This document shows, piece after piece, positions 1 to 8,566 of a DNA stretch of 64,000 nucleotides. The stretch comes from Ammoniphilus oxalaticus (GTDB taxonomy: Bacteria; Bacillota; Bacilli; Aneurinibacillales; RAOX-1). The position numbers and the translations under genes were made by a program. The notes under the pieces were generated by a model. The model searched no databases. It worked only from the letters and a program-made list of their open reading frames with translations, and was not told the DNA's origin. The stretch's first letter is position 1; the number at the start of each line of letters is the position of its first letter. The DNA lies in contig NZ_MCHY01000001.1 in NCBI RefSeq assembly GCF_003609605.1, forward strand, positions 1 through 64,000, given 5' to 3'.

Positions 1-72
1 CTTTAGCTCAGCTGGGAGAGCGCTACACTGGCAGTGTAGAGGTCAGCGGTTCGATCCCGCTAAGCTCCACCA
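1..72 (+). tRNA. tRNA-Ala(GGC), 5' end cut by the window
   Basis: The anticodon arm is a five-pair stem (CTACA/TGTAG) enclosing loop CTGGCAG, so the anticodon is GGC (alanine). The 3' acceptor strand AAGCTCC pairs with a 5' strand whose last three bases, CTT, open the window, so about four bases are missing. CCA is encoded. Confidence 0.93.
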
Positions 73-81
73 ATTTAATAT

Positions 82-156
82 TCCTCAGTAGCTCAATGGT
101 GGAGCAACCGGCTGTTAACCGGTAGGTTGGCGGTTCGAGTCCGTCCTGAGGAGCCA
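82..156 (+). tRNA. tRNA-Asn(GTT)
   Basis: Acceptor strands TCCTCAG and CTGAGGA pair, the anticodon stem ACCGG/CCGGT encloses a loop with GTT, and CCA is encoded. Second gene of a seven-tRNA cluster that ends at a terminator near 700. Confidence 0.95.
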
Positions 157-164
157 GTTTATTT

Positions 165-255
165 GGAGAGTTACCCAAGAGGCTGAAGGGGACGGTTTGC
201 TAAACCGTTAGAGTGGGCAACTGCTGCGAGGGTTCAAATCCCTCACTCTCCGCCA
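165..255 (+). tRNA. tRNA-Ser(GCT)
   Basis: A class II tRNA with a long variable arm. Anticodon stem ACGGT/ACCGT encloses TTGCTAA, giving anticodon GCT. The acceptor stem GGAGAGT/ACTCTCC is closed and CCA is encoded. Confidence 0.95.
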
Positions 256-284
256 CCAGTATTAAACGTATAATTAAAGGAAAT

Positions 285-361
285 GGCGGTGTAGCTCAGC
301 TGGCTAGAGCGTACGGTTCATACCCGTAAAGTCGGGGGTTCAAGTCCCTCCGCCGCTACCA
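285..361 (+). tRNA. Elongator tRNA-Met(CAT)
   Basis: Anticodon CAT. The 5' strand GGCGGTG pairs with CGCCGCT through a G-U first pair, so it lacks the C1-A72 mismatch of an initiator. It resembles the B. subtilis elongator tRNA-Met. CCA is encoded. Confidence 0.9.
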
Positions 362-365
362 TGAA

Positions 366-441
366 CGCGGGATGGAGCAGTTGGCAGCTCGTCGGGCTCA
401 TAATCCGAAGGTCGCAGGTTCAAGTCCTGCTCCCGCAACCA
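366..441 (+). tRNA. Initiator tRNA-fMet(CAT)
   Basis: The sequence begins CGCGGG and ends CCCGCAACCA, leaving the unpaired C1-A72 typical of initiators. The anticodon stem carries the run of G-C pairs beside CAT. Length is 76 nt with encoded CCA. Confidence 0.95.
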
Positions 442-445
442 ATTT

Positions 446-519
446 AGGGACATAGTTTAACGGTAGAACAGAGGTCTCCAAAACCTCTAGTGTGGGTTCG
501 ATTCCTACTGTCCCTGCCA
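446..519 (+). tRNA. tRNA-Trp(CCA)
   Basis: Anticodon loop CTCCAAA gives anticodon CCA. Acceptor strands AGGGACA and TGTCCCT pair and the discriminator base is G. That discriminator matches the variable base of the T-box upstream of trpS in this same window (TGGC near 56144). Confidence 0.95.
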
Positions 520-573
520 TGATTCTTTAATAATGCGCATGAGTCACACTTTAGAGAGTAGTCTTCTTGCTTG

Positions 574-662
574 GGAGGGATACCGAAGTGGTCATAACGG
601 GGCGGTCTTGAAAACCGTTAGGGCGCAAGCCCACGGGGGTTCGAATCCCTCTCCCTCCGCCA
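574..662 (+). tRNA. tRNA-Ser(TGA)
   Basis: Class II tRNA of 89 nt with a long variable arm. The loop CTTGAAA gives anticodon TGA; acceptor GGAGGGA/TCCCTCC; CCA encoded. Last tRNA of the cluster. Confidence 0.95.
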
Positions 663-676
663 TACATATTTTAAAC

Positions 677-705
677 AAAATCGCCTAGAGCGATTTTTTT
701 TATTT
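677..705 (+). terminator. Terminator of the tRNA cluster
   Basis: An eight-pair hairpin, AAAATCGC and GCGATTTT around loop CTAGA, is followed by a T-rich tract. Confidence 0.85.
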
Positions 706-749
706 TATTTATTAATTTTCGAAAGGTTCGCTAAATCTAGTTTCTGTAT

Positions 750-764
750 TTACAAACGTTTGCT
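750..764 (+). promoter_or_regulatory. cre-like palindrome upstream of sftA
   Basis: The stretch around the central CG at 757-758 (AAACGTTT core) matches the catabolite-response consensus WTGNAANCGNWNNCW with one mismatch. It lies about 70 bp before the sftA start. CcpA is encoded in this window, but regulation of a DNA translocase by it would be unexpected, so chance is likely. Confidence 0.22.
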
Positions 765-831
765 ATCATAGGTAGATAGGGAAGCGTTGGTTTTAGCCCA
801 TAGTTGGTTTATTGATTCTTAAAGGAAGTGA

Positions 832-3225
832 GTGAACGTGAGAACGATATTTCAAAAGTTGGTGAACTTACTGCTAGGTTCAGATAAATCCTCGGATTTA
901 GTTGAACAAAGTAAAATTGAGGAGTTCGATTACATAACTCGTACTGAACCGAGGACAGAGGCGGAAGTTAGAACCAAGACGATTTATCCTAGAGTGAAAG
1001 ATGATGCGGTTGAATTTAGATTTCCCCTTATTCCTGATGAAAGAGAGACGCGTCCGCAGACGTGGGAAACGATTCATGTTAATACGACTCCAGATAAACA
1101 TAAGCAGCAGTTACGTCGCGAACAGCGGTTGACTGAAGTAAGTCATCATCAACAAGATGAAGACGCTACGAGTTTCGTTAAGAATGATCAAAAAGAGCCG
1201 TTCAGGCCATCTAAATTCTTTTCGCCCGTGTATGGGGCAAACCGTCCTGAAACTGAACTAAGGGGGATATCAGAACAACAACAAAGGGACGATGTTTTAC
1301 CTAATCAAATATTAACGGATGTAAAGGAACGGCGCCCTGTAACTGATGAGATCCAGGTGGATTCAACTGAATCTTCGCAACAAGCGTGGGGACCCTTATT
1401 AGAACCTTCTTTTGAACCATCTGAAGGAAGGTCCTCTTTATCGATTATGTTCGTTGATGAGCCAGAAACAAAGCCTGTAGAGGAATCGCAGTCCTCATCT
1501 ATTCCGACTGAATCATTATTCAAAACGGATAAGAACATAGAGGTATCAGCGGATGAATTATCGAATGATTTCGCGGTATTAGAATCATCTGATATTAAAT
1601 ATGAAAAGGCGGTTGAAGAAGAAGTCGTACCATCGGTCACGAAACTTGCGGAAGTTATCACTTTTCCAAAAAAGGAATCAATTGTTCAACAAGATGAGAT
1701 TTTACAAGATCAGCAAAATGCGATTCAACCGACAAACCCAATTAATAAGGAAGAAACAAACAATAGGCAAGCAACTGCGATTTCAAAATGGAATCCAGAT
1801 TCTATTGAGCGAACGCCTTATGAATATCCGAGCTTTGATTTTTTAAATATGGAACCGATTCAACTAGACGATGATCAAGAGTATCTTGATGACCAAATTG
1901 AAAAATTGACCGTTGCCCTGGAAAGTTTCAATGTTAATGCTCAAGTCGTTGGAGTAGCCAAAGGTCCAACAGTGACGCGTTTTGAACTTCAACCTGGCTT
2001 AGGTGTGAAAGTAAACAAATTTACAAATTTAATTGACGATATTAAGCTAGCTTTAGCAGCCAAAGATATCCGTATGGAAGCTCCGATTCCAGGACGATCA
2101 GCAATTGGTATAGAAGTGCCAAATGAACAGAGCTCGCCTGTATTTATTCGTTCGTTTTTAGAATCTGAGGAATTTCAGAGTCATGAATCACCCTTAGCGG
2201 TTGCATTAGGTCGTGATATCGGCGGAAAAGCAATTATTGGTGATTTACGAAAGATGCCGCACGGGTTGATTGCTGGTTCAACGGGATCAGGTAAAAGTGT
2301 TTGTATTAACTCGATACTCGTCAGTCTGCTTTATAAGGCGAATCCTTCCGACGTTCGTTTAATTCTGATTGATCCAAAGGTCGTGGAACTCGCGCCGTAT
2401 AATCATATCCCTCATTTGCTAACCCCAGTCGTTACGGATCCCAAACAAGCGACGGCTGCATTAAAGTGGGCAGTGGAAGAAATGGAACAAAGATATGAAA
2501 AATTTGCAGAAGCGGGAGCTCGCGATATTGCTCGTTATAATGTTCAAGCGGAGCAACAGCAACGGGAGAAAATGCCTTATATTTTGATCGTGATCGATGA
2601 GTTAGCCGATTTGATGATGGTTTCGCCCCATGATGTTGAAGAAGCGATTTGTCGAATTGCCCAAAAGGCGCGCGCTTGCGGGATTCACTTACTGGTTGCG
2701 ACACAACGTCCTTCTGTAGACGTGATTACAGGTTTAATCAAGGCAAATATTCCAACACGTATTGCTTTCGCCGTCTCTTCCCAAGCCGATTCAAGAACAA
2801 TCTTGGACATGGGTGGAGCGGAGCGATTGTTAGGTAAGGGGGATATGCTATATTATCCAAGTGGGCAAGCAAAACCGATCCGCTTACAAGGAAACTTCGT
2901 TTCTGATGAAGAAATAGAACAGGTTGTTGATCATGTGAAATCAACGCATCAAGTGAACTATTTAATCGATAAGGAAGAACTTAATCGCAGCGCGAACAGT
3001 GTCGAAGATTTTGAAGACGAACTGTTTGAGGAAGCGTTGTTGTTTACGATTGAACAAGGTCAAGCATCGTCTTCCTCTTTGCAACGAAGATTCCGGATTG
3101 GCTACAATCGAGCCGCCAGATTAATTGACCTTATGGAAGCAGAAGGTTTTGTCAGCGGACAATCAGGCAGCAGACCACGCGATGTTTTGATTACGATGGA
3201 ACAATATGAACAAGTATTTACCTAA
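832..3225 (+). CDS. sftA: DNA translocase SftA (FtsK/SpoIIIE family)
   Basis: Soluble septum-associated DNA translocase that pumps chromosomal DNA out of the closing division septum. The GTG start at 832 follows AAAGGAAG. Residues 1 to about 330 are a charged, low-complexity linker without a membrane segment, which separates SftA from SpoIIIE and FtsK. The alpha/beta motor follows, with Walker A GSTGSGKS near residue 481 and Walker B ILIVIDELADLM near 580. A C-terminal winged-helix gamma domain (about 730-795) would read orienting DNA sequences. At 797 residues it is shorter than B. subtilis SftA (about 950), the difference lying in the linker. Its position ahead of aroA-ccpA fits B. subtilis, although murC and ytxGHJ are missing from between. 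Confidence 0.93.
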   Translation: MNVRTIFQKLVNLLLGSDKSSDLVEQSKIEEFDYITRTEPRTEAEVRTKTIYPRVKDDAVEFRFPLIPDERETRPQTWETIHVNTTPDKHKQQLRREQRLTEVSHHQQDEDATSFVKNDQKEPFRPSKFFSPVYGANRPETELRGISEQQQRDDVLPNQILTDVKERRPVTDEIQVDSTESSQQAWGPLLEPSFEPSEGRSSLSIMFVDEPETKPVEESQSSSIPTESLFKTDKNIEVSADELSNDFAVLESSDIKYEKAVEEEVVPSVTKLAEVITFPKKESIVQQDEILQDQQNAIQPTNPINKEETNNRQATAISKWNPDSIERTPYEYPSFDFLNMEPIQLDDDQEYLDDQIEKLTVALESFNVNAQVVGVAKGPTVTRFELQPGLGVKVNKFTNLIDDIKLALAAKDIRMEAPIPGRSAIGIEVPNEQSSPVFIRSFLESEEFQSHESPLAVALGRDIGGKAIIGDLRKMPHGLIAGSTGSGKSVCINSILVSLLYKANPSDVRLILIDPKVVELAPYNHIPHLLTPVVTDPKQATAALKWAVEEMEQRYEKFAEAGARDIARYNVQAEQQQREKMPYILIVIDELADLMMVSPHDVEEAICRIAQKARACGIHLLVATQRPSVDVITGLIKANIPTRIAFAVSSQADSRTILDMGGAERLLGKGDMLYYPSGQAKPIRLQGNFVSDEEIEQVVDHVKSTHQVNYLIDKEELNRSANSVEDFEDELFEEALLFTIEQGQASSSSLQRRFRIGYNRAARLIDLMEAEGFVSGQSGSRPRDVLITMEQYEQVFT

Positions 3226-3266
3226 AGTATTGTTGTTTCAATTCAATGAATGGAATGAATGAGCGC

Positions 3267-3731
3267 TTAAGGCTGGATGACCACTTTTGTGCCGATGGGT
3301 ATGTGTCGGAATAGCCATTCAACGTCCTCATTTTGCATCCTAACGCATCCTTGACTCACACTTTGACCGATTGATTCGGGATTGTTTGTGCCATGGATCC
3401 CATATTTGTAGCCATCTGTATTTGGAACATCGATCCCGATCCATCGCGAACCGAGCGGGTTGTTTGGATCGCCCCCTGGAATATCTTTCGGAAGATACCA
3501 GGGGTTTTTTACTTTTTTAATAATGGAATAAACTCCCTCTGGCGTTTTTTCTGGAGTCGCTCCCGTCGCGACTTCAAAAGAGTAGACAGGATGATTATTC
3601 AGCATAATTTCTAATGTATGTTTAGATTTTGAAACAACAATGTGGACTTGATCTTCGGTAGCTTGGGAGCCGTTTACAAAGGAAAACAAAGTAATTACGA
3701 GTAAGATAAGGTTAATTAATTTCCATCTCAT
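3267..3731 (-). CDS. Secreted L,D-transpeptidase (YkuD domain)
   Basis: Cross-links or modifies peptidoglycan outside the membrane through a cysteine acyl-enzyme. Residues 1-24 form a signal peptide (hydrophobic LILLVITLFSF, then a small-residue cleavage region). The rest is a bare YkuD domain with the signature IHG (His113) followed by SQGCVRM (Cys129). There is no LysM domain or repeat, so it is a minimal 154-residue member. It is transcribed away from the TAXI transporter operon with only 77 bp between the two starts. Confidence 0.9.
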   Translation of the reverse strand: MRWKLINLILLVITLFSFVNGSQATEDQVHIVVSKSKHTLEIMLNNHPVYSFEVATGATPEKTPEGVYSIIKKVKNPWYLPKDIPGGDPNNPLGSRWIGIDVPNTDGYKYGIHGTNNPESIGQSVSQGCVRMQNEDVEWLFRHIPIGTKVVIQP

Positions 3732-3747
3732 ACAGTTCCCTCCGTGA

Positions 3748-3776
3748 TTGATTAAAGTTTCAAAGTATAGTAAAAT
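3748..3776 (+). promoter_or_regulatory. Sigma-A-type promoter for the TAXI-TRAP operon
   Basis: TTGATT and TAAAAT are separated by exactly 17 bp, and the -10 box ends 32 bp before the ATG of the binding-protein gene. It lies in the divergent region shared with the L,D-transpeptidase gene. Confidence 0.6.
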
Positions 3777-3808
3777 TCTACTGATTACTAAAAAAAGAAG
3801 CAGGGGGT

Positions 3809-4834
3809 ATGAAAGTGAATAAGCGCAAAAAAAGTTTAGTTACAATGTTAGTATTAACAATTGTCTTCTCTTTATTTGCAGTAGCTTGCGGTGGAGGCGG
3901 AAATAATGCGGGTCAACCGTCAGGTGAAACAAATGATGGAGCAGGAGAGAAACTAGAATCCTTAATTATTGCGACTGGAGGAAGTTCTGGTACATATTAC
4001 CCATTGGGTGGCAGTATGGCTCAACTTTTTCAAGATCATGTGATCCCGGCATCCGCTCAAGTAACAGCAGCGTCTGTTGCTAATATGCGTTTACTTAAAG
4101 ATGGGGAAGTCGATCTGGCTTTTACACAAGGGGATATTGCTGATTACGCTACCAAAGGAACAATCATGTTCGAAGAAGGCGGAGCAATAGATAATATCCA
4201 AGCGATTGCTTCTTTATATAACGAAACGGTACAAATTATTGTCCCTGAAAATAGCTCCATTCAAACGGTTGCAGACTTAAAAGGTAAGCACGTTTCCGTT
4301 GGTGAGCCAGGCAGTGGAACAGAAGCAAATGCTGAGCAATTATTAGAAGTTTATGGTCTTACGTTTGATGATCTGGGCAAAGCGGAACGGTTAAGCTTTG
4401 GCGAATCAACCAGTCATATCCAAGATGGAACGGTGGAGGCGGCTTTTGTTACGGCTGGAACACCAACAGCTGCTGTAAATGAGCTTGCCGCGACAAAAGG
4501 GGTTCGTGTAATCGGTTTAGACGATGAACACATCGCGGAGTTAATCGAAAAATATCCATATTACACTGAACAAGCGATAGCAGCTGGGACTTACTCTGGA
4601 TTTGATCAGGATATCAAAACCGTGGCTGTAAAAGCTCAACTTGTTGTTCGAGCGGAACTTGATGAGGCGTTGGTCTATGATTTGACGAAAACTCTTTTTG
4701 ACAATTTAGATGCGTATAAGCAAGGAAACCACCAAAAGGCTGAGGAAATTACCCTTGAGCAAGCCCTAGAAGGTGTGAGTTTAGATGTTCATCCTGGCGC
4801 GGCCAAGTATTTTGAGGAAAAAGGGATTAAGTAG
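3809..4834 (+). CDS. TAXI-family TRAP transporter solute-binding lipoprotein
   Basis: Captures a substrate, probably a carboxylate or amino acid, outside the cell for the TRAP permease encoded downstream. The N-terminus is a lipoprotein signal with lipobox FAVAC (Cys27), followed by a Gly/Asn-rich tether. The first strand has IIATGGSSGTYYPLGG, the hallmark of the TAXI (Imp) family. The start at 3809 follows GCAGGGGG. A strong hairpin lies directly after the stop codon, so this first gene is probably made in excess over the permease. The substrate cannot be read from sequence. Confidence 0.92.
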   Translation: MKVNKRKKSLVTMLVLTIVFSLFAVACGGGGNNAGQPSGETNDGAGEKLESLIIATGGSSGTYYPLGGSMAQLFQDHVIPASAQVTAASVANMRLLKDGEVDLAFTQGDIADYATKGTIMFEEGGAIDNIQAIASLYNETVQIIVPENSSIQTVADLKGKHVSVGEPGSGTEANAEQLLEVYGLTFDDLGKAERLSFGESTSHIQDGTVEAAFVTAGTPTAAVNELAATKGVRVIGLDDEHIAELIEKYPYYTEQAIAAGTYSGFDQDIKTVAVKAQLVVRAELDEALVYDLTKTLFDNLDAYKQGNHQKAEEITLEQALEGVSLDVHPGAAKYFEEKGIK

Positions 4835-4843
4835 TGAAAGGGT

Positions 4844-4870
4844 GGGGAGGTAAACGCCTCCCCGCATTTT
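4844..4870 (+). terminator. Intercistronic hairpin after the TAXI binding protein
   Basis: GGGGAGG and CCTCCCC form a seven-pair GC stem around TAAACG, followed by GCATTTTTAT. It looks like a leaky terminator or mRNA-stabilising hairpin between the binding-protein gene and the DUF1850 gene. Confidence 0.6.
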
Positions 4871-4874
4871 TATA

Positions 4875-5381
4875 ATGAAGCATAAATATAAACTGATTTT
4901 TCCTATTGTAATTTTGTTTATTGTTGCTATTGCAGTGACTGTTTGGCCGAATCAAGTCGCGTTGACAGTTACAGATGGTAAGACAGGAAGATTAATCTAT
5001 GTATCACCCATTGAAATAGAGGAGCGTTTTGCGATTCAATTTATCCATTCGATTCATAAGACACCTGTCTATGAAGAATATTATATCGATAGCGAGCTGC
5101 ATATGGTTCTTGATCAGGTCACTTATGAATCACTTGGAGTGGGGAATCCATCCGCGGCTGAACCAGGACAAACCTTTATGATAGAGGATGGAAAGTACAA
5201 AATTAGCAATATTAATCGAAAGCTACCCCATCTTGATTTAGCGATAGCTCCAGGTGTCGCAAATCATCAATTGGGGATTAGGGATAATTGGATTCCGATG
5301 ACGAGGCTAAACCCACCTGGGAATTGGGCGCGCCTTGAAACAAAAAAAGTATCCTTTTTGACGCTATGGAAGGGGGCATAA
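4875..5381 (+). CDS. DUF1850 protein of the TAXI-TRAP operon
   Basis: A 168-residue protein with an N-terminal membrane anchor (about residues 6-24) and an extracytoplasmic domain with IHSIHKTPVYEEY, typical of DUF1850. Members of this family are commonly encoded next to TAXI binding proteins and fused TRAP permeases, so a role in assembly or substrate delivery is likely, but no biochemical function is established. The ATG at 4875 has no convincing Shine-Dalgarno sequence; the only GGGAGG nearby is locked in the 4844-4863 hairpin, 24 nt upstream. The permease gene starts 7 bp after its stop codon. Confidence 0.8.
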   Translation: MKHKYKLIFPIVILFIVAIAVTVWPNQVALTVTDGKTGRLIYVSPIEIEERFAIQFIHSIHKTPVYEEYYIDSELHMVLDQVTYESLGVGNPSAAEPGQTFMIEDGKYKISNINRKLPHLDLAIAPGVANHQLGIRDNWIPMTRLNPPGNWARLETKKVSFLTLWKGA

Positions 5382-5388
5382 TGCTTAA

Positions 5389-7359
5389 ATGACAGACGAA
5401 AAAAAGATCATCAGTGAAAAAAGCATGCCTGATGAGCAAGTAAGAGAGCTGTTATCCAAATACGACAAGGAATCAGCTTATCGCGATTTAAAAGGGAAAA
5501 TGGGCTGGTTTGTCGCTCTCCTTGCCGTCGCTTTTTCAATTTACCAGTTATATGCATCTATACTTCCTCCGCCTCCTGCCCAAATCCATCGTACGATTCA
5601 CCTGGCATTTGCATTAGGTCTCATTTACTTATTATACCCCGCAACAGGTAGAGGACATCGCTCCAAAATCGCTTGGTATGACGGTTTATTAGCGCTAATT
5701 GCGGTGTCTAGCAGTTTATATTGGGTATTTAATTTTGATCAATTAATTACCCGAACAGGAAATTATAATCAGACGGATATTTTCTTTGGCGGTTTGGTAA
5801 TTGTGTTAGTTTTGGAAGCAACGAGAAGAGTTGTTGGGGTTCCGATTGTGATTATAGCGACTCTGTTTATGCTGTATGCTTTGTACGGGAACCATATGCC
5901 TGGTTTTCTGCACCACCGTGGCGTTTCTTTGAAGAGACTGATCAGTCATATGTATTTCTCACTTGAAGGAATTCTGGGGACACCACTCAGTGTTTCCGCG
6001 ACGTTTATTTTCTTGTTCTTGTTATTCGGGGCGTTTCTTGAACGAACGGGCGTCGGCGCTTATTTTAATGATTTAGCTTTGACGCTGGCGGGAAAAAGAA
6101 TTGGCGGACCTGCGAAAGTAGCTGTTTTCTCGAGCGCGTTGCAAGGGACGATCAGCGGAAGTTCTGTCGCAAACGTCGTTACTTCAGGGTCGTTTACGAT
6201 CCCAATGATGAGGCGACTCGGTTATCGACCCGAATTTGCCGGCGCGGTTGAAGCGGCAGCTTCGACAGGCGGACAGATTATGCCGCCAATCATGGGAGCC
6301 GCTGCTTTCTTAATGGCGGAATTTACAGGGGTGCCTTATTGGGAAATTGCGAAGGCAGCCGCGATTCCCGCTATTCTTTACTTTACCGGTATTTGGATCA
6401 TGGTCCATTTTGAGGCGAAGCGAATTGGTTTGCGCGGGTTGACAGAAGAGGAGATGCCTGATCGGAAAAATGTTTGGAAACATTCCTATTTGTTGTTGCC
6501 AATCATCGCTATTATTACTTTTCTAATGCTGGGTGACTCGCCCATGCGCGCCGCTTTAAAAGGAATTGTGATGACGATCATTGTCAGCATGTTCCGTAAA
6601 GAGACGCGGATGACCCTTCCAGGTGTTTTCCGCGCCCTAGAGGCTGGAGCGAGAGCTGCGCTCGGTGTTGCCGCGGCGACAGCGACAGCGGGCATGATTG
6701 TCGGCGTTGTTACGTTGACAGGGGTTGGACTAAAATTTGCTAACGGTTTGATTGGATTTGCTGGAGGAGTTCCCTTACTCATGTTATTTTTCACGATGAT
6801 TTCATCGATTTTACTTGGGATGGGGACCCCGACAACAGCCAACTATATTATTACATCGACGATCGCAGCTCCAGCGATTATTGCCATGGGAGCGCCCGTA
6901 TTGTCGGCTCACATGTTTACGTTCTATTTTGGGATCGTGGCCGATATTACGCCGCCCGTTGCATTAGCGGCATTTGCGGCTTCCGGAATCGCTGGGGGCG
7001 CAGCGATGAAAACGGGAGTGAATTCAACCAAATTAGCAATTGCCGCTTTTATTATTCCTTACATTTTCGTCTTGTCACCGCAAATCTTGCTGATTGACGC
7101 GACGTTCTTTGAAGCGAGTTTTGTTATCTTGACAGCGATCATCGGAATGCTAGGAATCAGCGCAGGGTTAATTGGTTATTGGTTAGCCCCCGTTTATTGG
7201 TGGGAACGAATTTGGGCTGCTGGCGCGGGACTGCTATTAATTATCCCGGGTTGGACATCTGACACGATTGGCATGGGTTCACTTGCGATTATTTTTGTTT
7301 TGCAGGTGATCCGCGCTAGAAATAATAACAAGCCATTAGATACGCCTTTAATTGATTAA
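5389..7359 (+). CDS. TRAP transporter permease, fused DctQ-DctM type
   Basis: Secondary transporter that imports the ligand of the TAXI binding protein using an ion gradient. At 656 residues with about 16-18 membrane segments it combines the small (4TM) and large (12TM) TRAP subunits in one chain, as is usual for TAXI systems. Residues 1-45 are cytoplasmic and charged. Conserved stretches include GTISGSSVANVVTSG and the later GMGTPTTANY. The start at 5389 follows GGAAGGGGG. It ends the three-gene operon and is followed by a terminator. Confidence 0.93.
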   Translation: MTDEKKIISEKSMPDEQVRELLSKYDKESAYRDLKGKMGWFVALLAVAFSIYQLYASILPPPPAQIHRTIHLAFALGLIYLLYPATGRGHRSKIAWYDGLLALIAVSSSLYWVFNFDQLITRTGNYNQTDIFFGGLVIVLVLEATRRVVGVPIVIIATLFMLYALYGNHMPGFLHHRGVSLKRLISHMYFSLEGILGTPLSVSATFIFLFLLFGAFLERTGVGAYFNDLALTLAGKRIGGPAKVAVFSSALQGTISGSSVANVVTSGSFTIPMMRRLGYRPEFAGAVEAAASTGGQIMPPIMGAAAFLMAEFTGVPYWEIAKAAAIPAILYFTGIWIMVHFEAKRIGLRGLTEEEMPDRKNVWKHSYLLLPIIAIITFLMLGDSPMRAALKGIVMTIIVSMFRKETRMTLPGVFRALEAGARAALGVAAATATAGMIVGVVTLTGVGLKFANGLIGFAGGVPLLMLFFTMISSILLGMGTPTTANYIITSTIAAPAIIAMGAPVLSAHMFTFYFGIVADITPPVALAAFAASGIAGGAAMKTGVNSTKLAIAAFIIPYIFVLSPQILLIDATFFEASFVILTAIIGMLGISAGLIGYWLAPVYWWERIWAAGAGLLLIIPGWTSDTIGMGSLAIIFVLQVIRARNNNKPLDTPLID

Positions 7360-7381
7360 AAGTTTACAAGATAGCATTAAG

Positions 7382-7423
7382 AAAAAAGTGGCTCGTCAGC
7401 TAACCTTGGCGCGCCACTTTTTT
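7382..7423 (+). terminator. Terminator of the TAXI-TRAP operon
   Basis: AAAAAAGTGGC pairs with GCCACTTTTTT around a 20-nt loop; A and T flanks make it potentially bidirectional. Confidence 0.8.
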
Positions 7424-7493
7424 AATGGTGATTTTCCGACCTTCAATGATCATTAAGAGCTTGCTTGATATGGATAAAATCAACAGTATTTTT

Positions 7494-7522
7494 TCATGCT
7501 TAAGACTTATATTTGTTATACT
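7494..7522 (+). promoter_or_regulatory. Probable promoter of the moaC operon
   Basis: An extended -10 element, TGT followed by TATACT (7517-7522), lies 33 bp before moaC. The -35 region is weak (TTCATG at 18 bp). Confidence 0.4.
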
Positions 7523-7555
7523 AGTAACAGAACCTATTGAGCTGGAGGAAAAGCA

Positions 7556-8044
7556 ATGGATGAACAATTAACGCATTTTAATGAACAAAATAGAGCGAAA
7601 ATGGTCGACGTATCTGAAAAAGCGGTGACCAAGCGTGAAGCGGTCGCTTTTAGTAAGGTTGTAATGAGCAAAGAGACGATGAGTCGCATTAAAGAAGGTA
7701 AAATTAGCAAGGGGGACGTATTATCTGTCGCTCAGGTGGCCGGAATTATGGCGGCTAAGAAGACGGCGGAAATCATCCCGATGTGTCATCCGATTCCGAT
7801 CACAGGTGTTGACATTCAATTTGATGATTCTTCTGAAGATACCGTGTTGATAGAGGCGACGGTTAAAACAACGGGGGTGACCGGTGTAGAGATGGAGGCC
7901 TTAACGGCTGCAAGCGCCGTTGCTCTAACGATTTATGATATGTGCAAGGCGATGGATAAAGCGATGGTGATCGGACCGACTTATCTCGTTACGAAAACAG
8001 GCGGTAAAAGTGGCGATTTCTCTCGTGAATCAATGGAATCGTAA
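7556..8044 (+). CDS. moaC: Cyclic pyranopterin monophosphate synthase MoaC
   Basis: Second step of molybdenum cofactor synthesis: rearranges the MoaA product into cyclic pyranopterin monophosphate in the cytoplasm. The 162-residue length is normal. The family motifs IPMCHPIPI near residue 75 and the C-terminal KTGGKSGDF are present. The ATG at 7556 follows GGAGGAAAAGCA. It is the first gene of a three-gene unit with moaB and a SUOX-fold fragment; moaA, moaE, moaD and moeA are not in the window. Confidence 0.95.
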   Translation: MDEQLTHFNEQNRAKMVDVSEKAVTKREAVAFSKVVMSKETMSRIKEGKISKGDVLSVAQVAGIMAAKKTAEIIPMCHPIPITGVDIQFDDSSEDTVLIEATVKTTGVTGVEMEALTAASAVALTIYDMCKAMDKAMVIGPTYLVTKTGGKSGDFSRESMES

Positions 8045-8065
8045 GTAGAGCGGAGGTGGAATGGA

Positions 8066-8566
8066 GTGGAGTGGAAAGTAGGCGTTTTAACGATCAGCGA
8101 CAAAGGGAGTCGAGGGGAACGCGAGGATCAAAGTGGAGTAGTTCTTCAGGAGCTTGTTCAGGGAATTAACGGACAAATTACTGCGTATGAGATTATTCCA
8201 GATGAACAGCCACTGATTGAACAAAAGATGATCGAACTTAGCGATCAGCGTCACTGTGAGTTGATTCTCACGACAGGCGGGACAGGCTTTGCCGCGCGCG
8301 ACGTAACCCCTGAAGCGACGAAAGCAGTGATCGATAAGGAAGCCCCAGGCTTAGCGGAACGAATGCGGGCAGCTACGCTCGTCCATACGAAATTCGCCAT
8401 CTTATCGCGGGCGACTTCCGGTATTCGCGGCAATACACTGATCATCAATTTGCCCGGTAGTCCGAAAGGTGTTCGGGAATGTTTTGAATCGATACAAGAT
8501 GTGTTGCCCCATGCTTTACAAATTTTAAGAGGCAATACGGAGCACGAAGGAGGCGTAACTAAATGA
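8066..8566 (+). CDS. moaB: Molybdopterin adenylyltransferase MoaB/MogA family
   Basis: Adenylates molybdopterin before molybdenum insertion. The protein has the MoCF-binding fold with VGVLTISDKGS at the N-terminus and the substrate loop LTTGGTGFAARDVTPEA. The start is a GTG at 8066, eight bases after GGAGGT; an overlapping ATG at 8061 is out of frame. The last bases overlap the next gene (ATGA), indicating translational coupling. Without experimental data MoaB and MogA names are interchangeable here. Confidence 0.92.
   Translation: MEWKVGVLTISDKGSRGEREDQSGVVLQELVQGINGQITAYEIIPDEQPLIEQKMIELSDQRHCELILTTGGTGFAARDVTPEATKAVIDKEAPGLAERMRAATLVHTKFAILSRATSGIRGNTLIINLPGSPKGVRECFESIQDVLPHALQILRGNTEHEGGVTK

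Noticed and set aside
6486-6842. 118-codon frame on the minus strand inside the TRAP permease gene
   Set aside because: Antisense shadow of a clear membrane-protein gene; no ribosome site and low-complexity Ala/Pro product.
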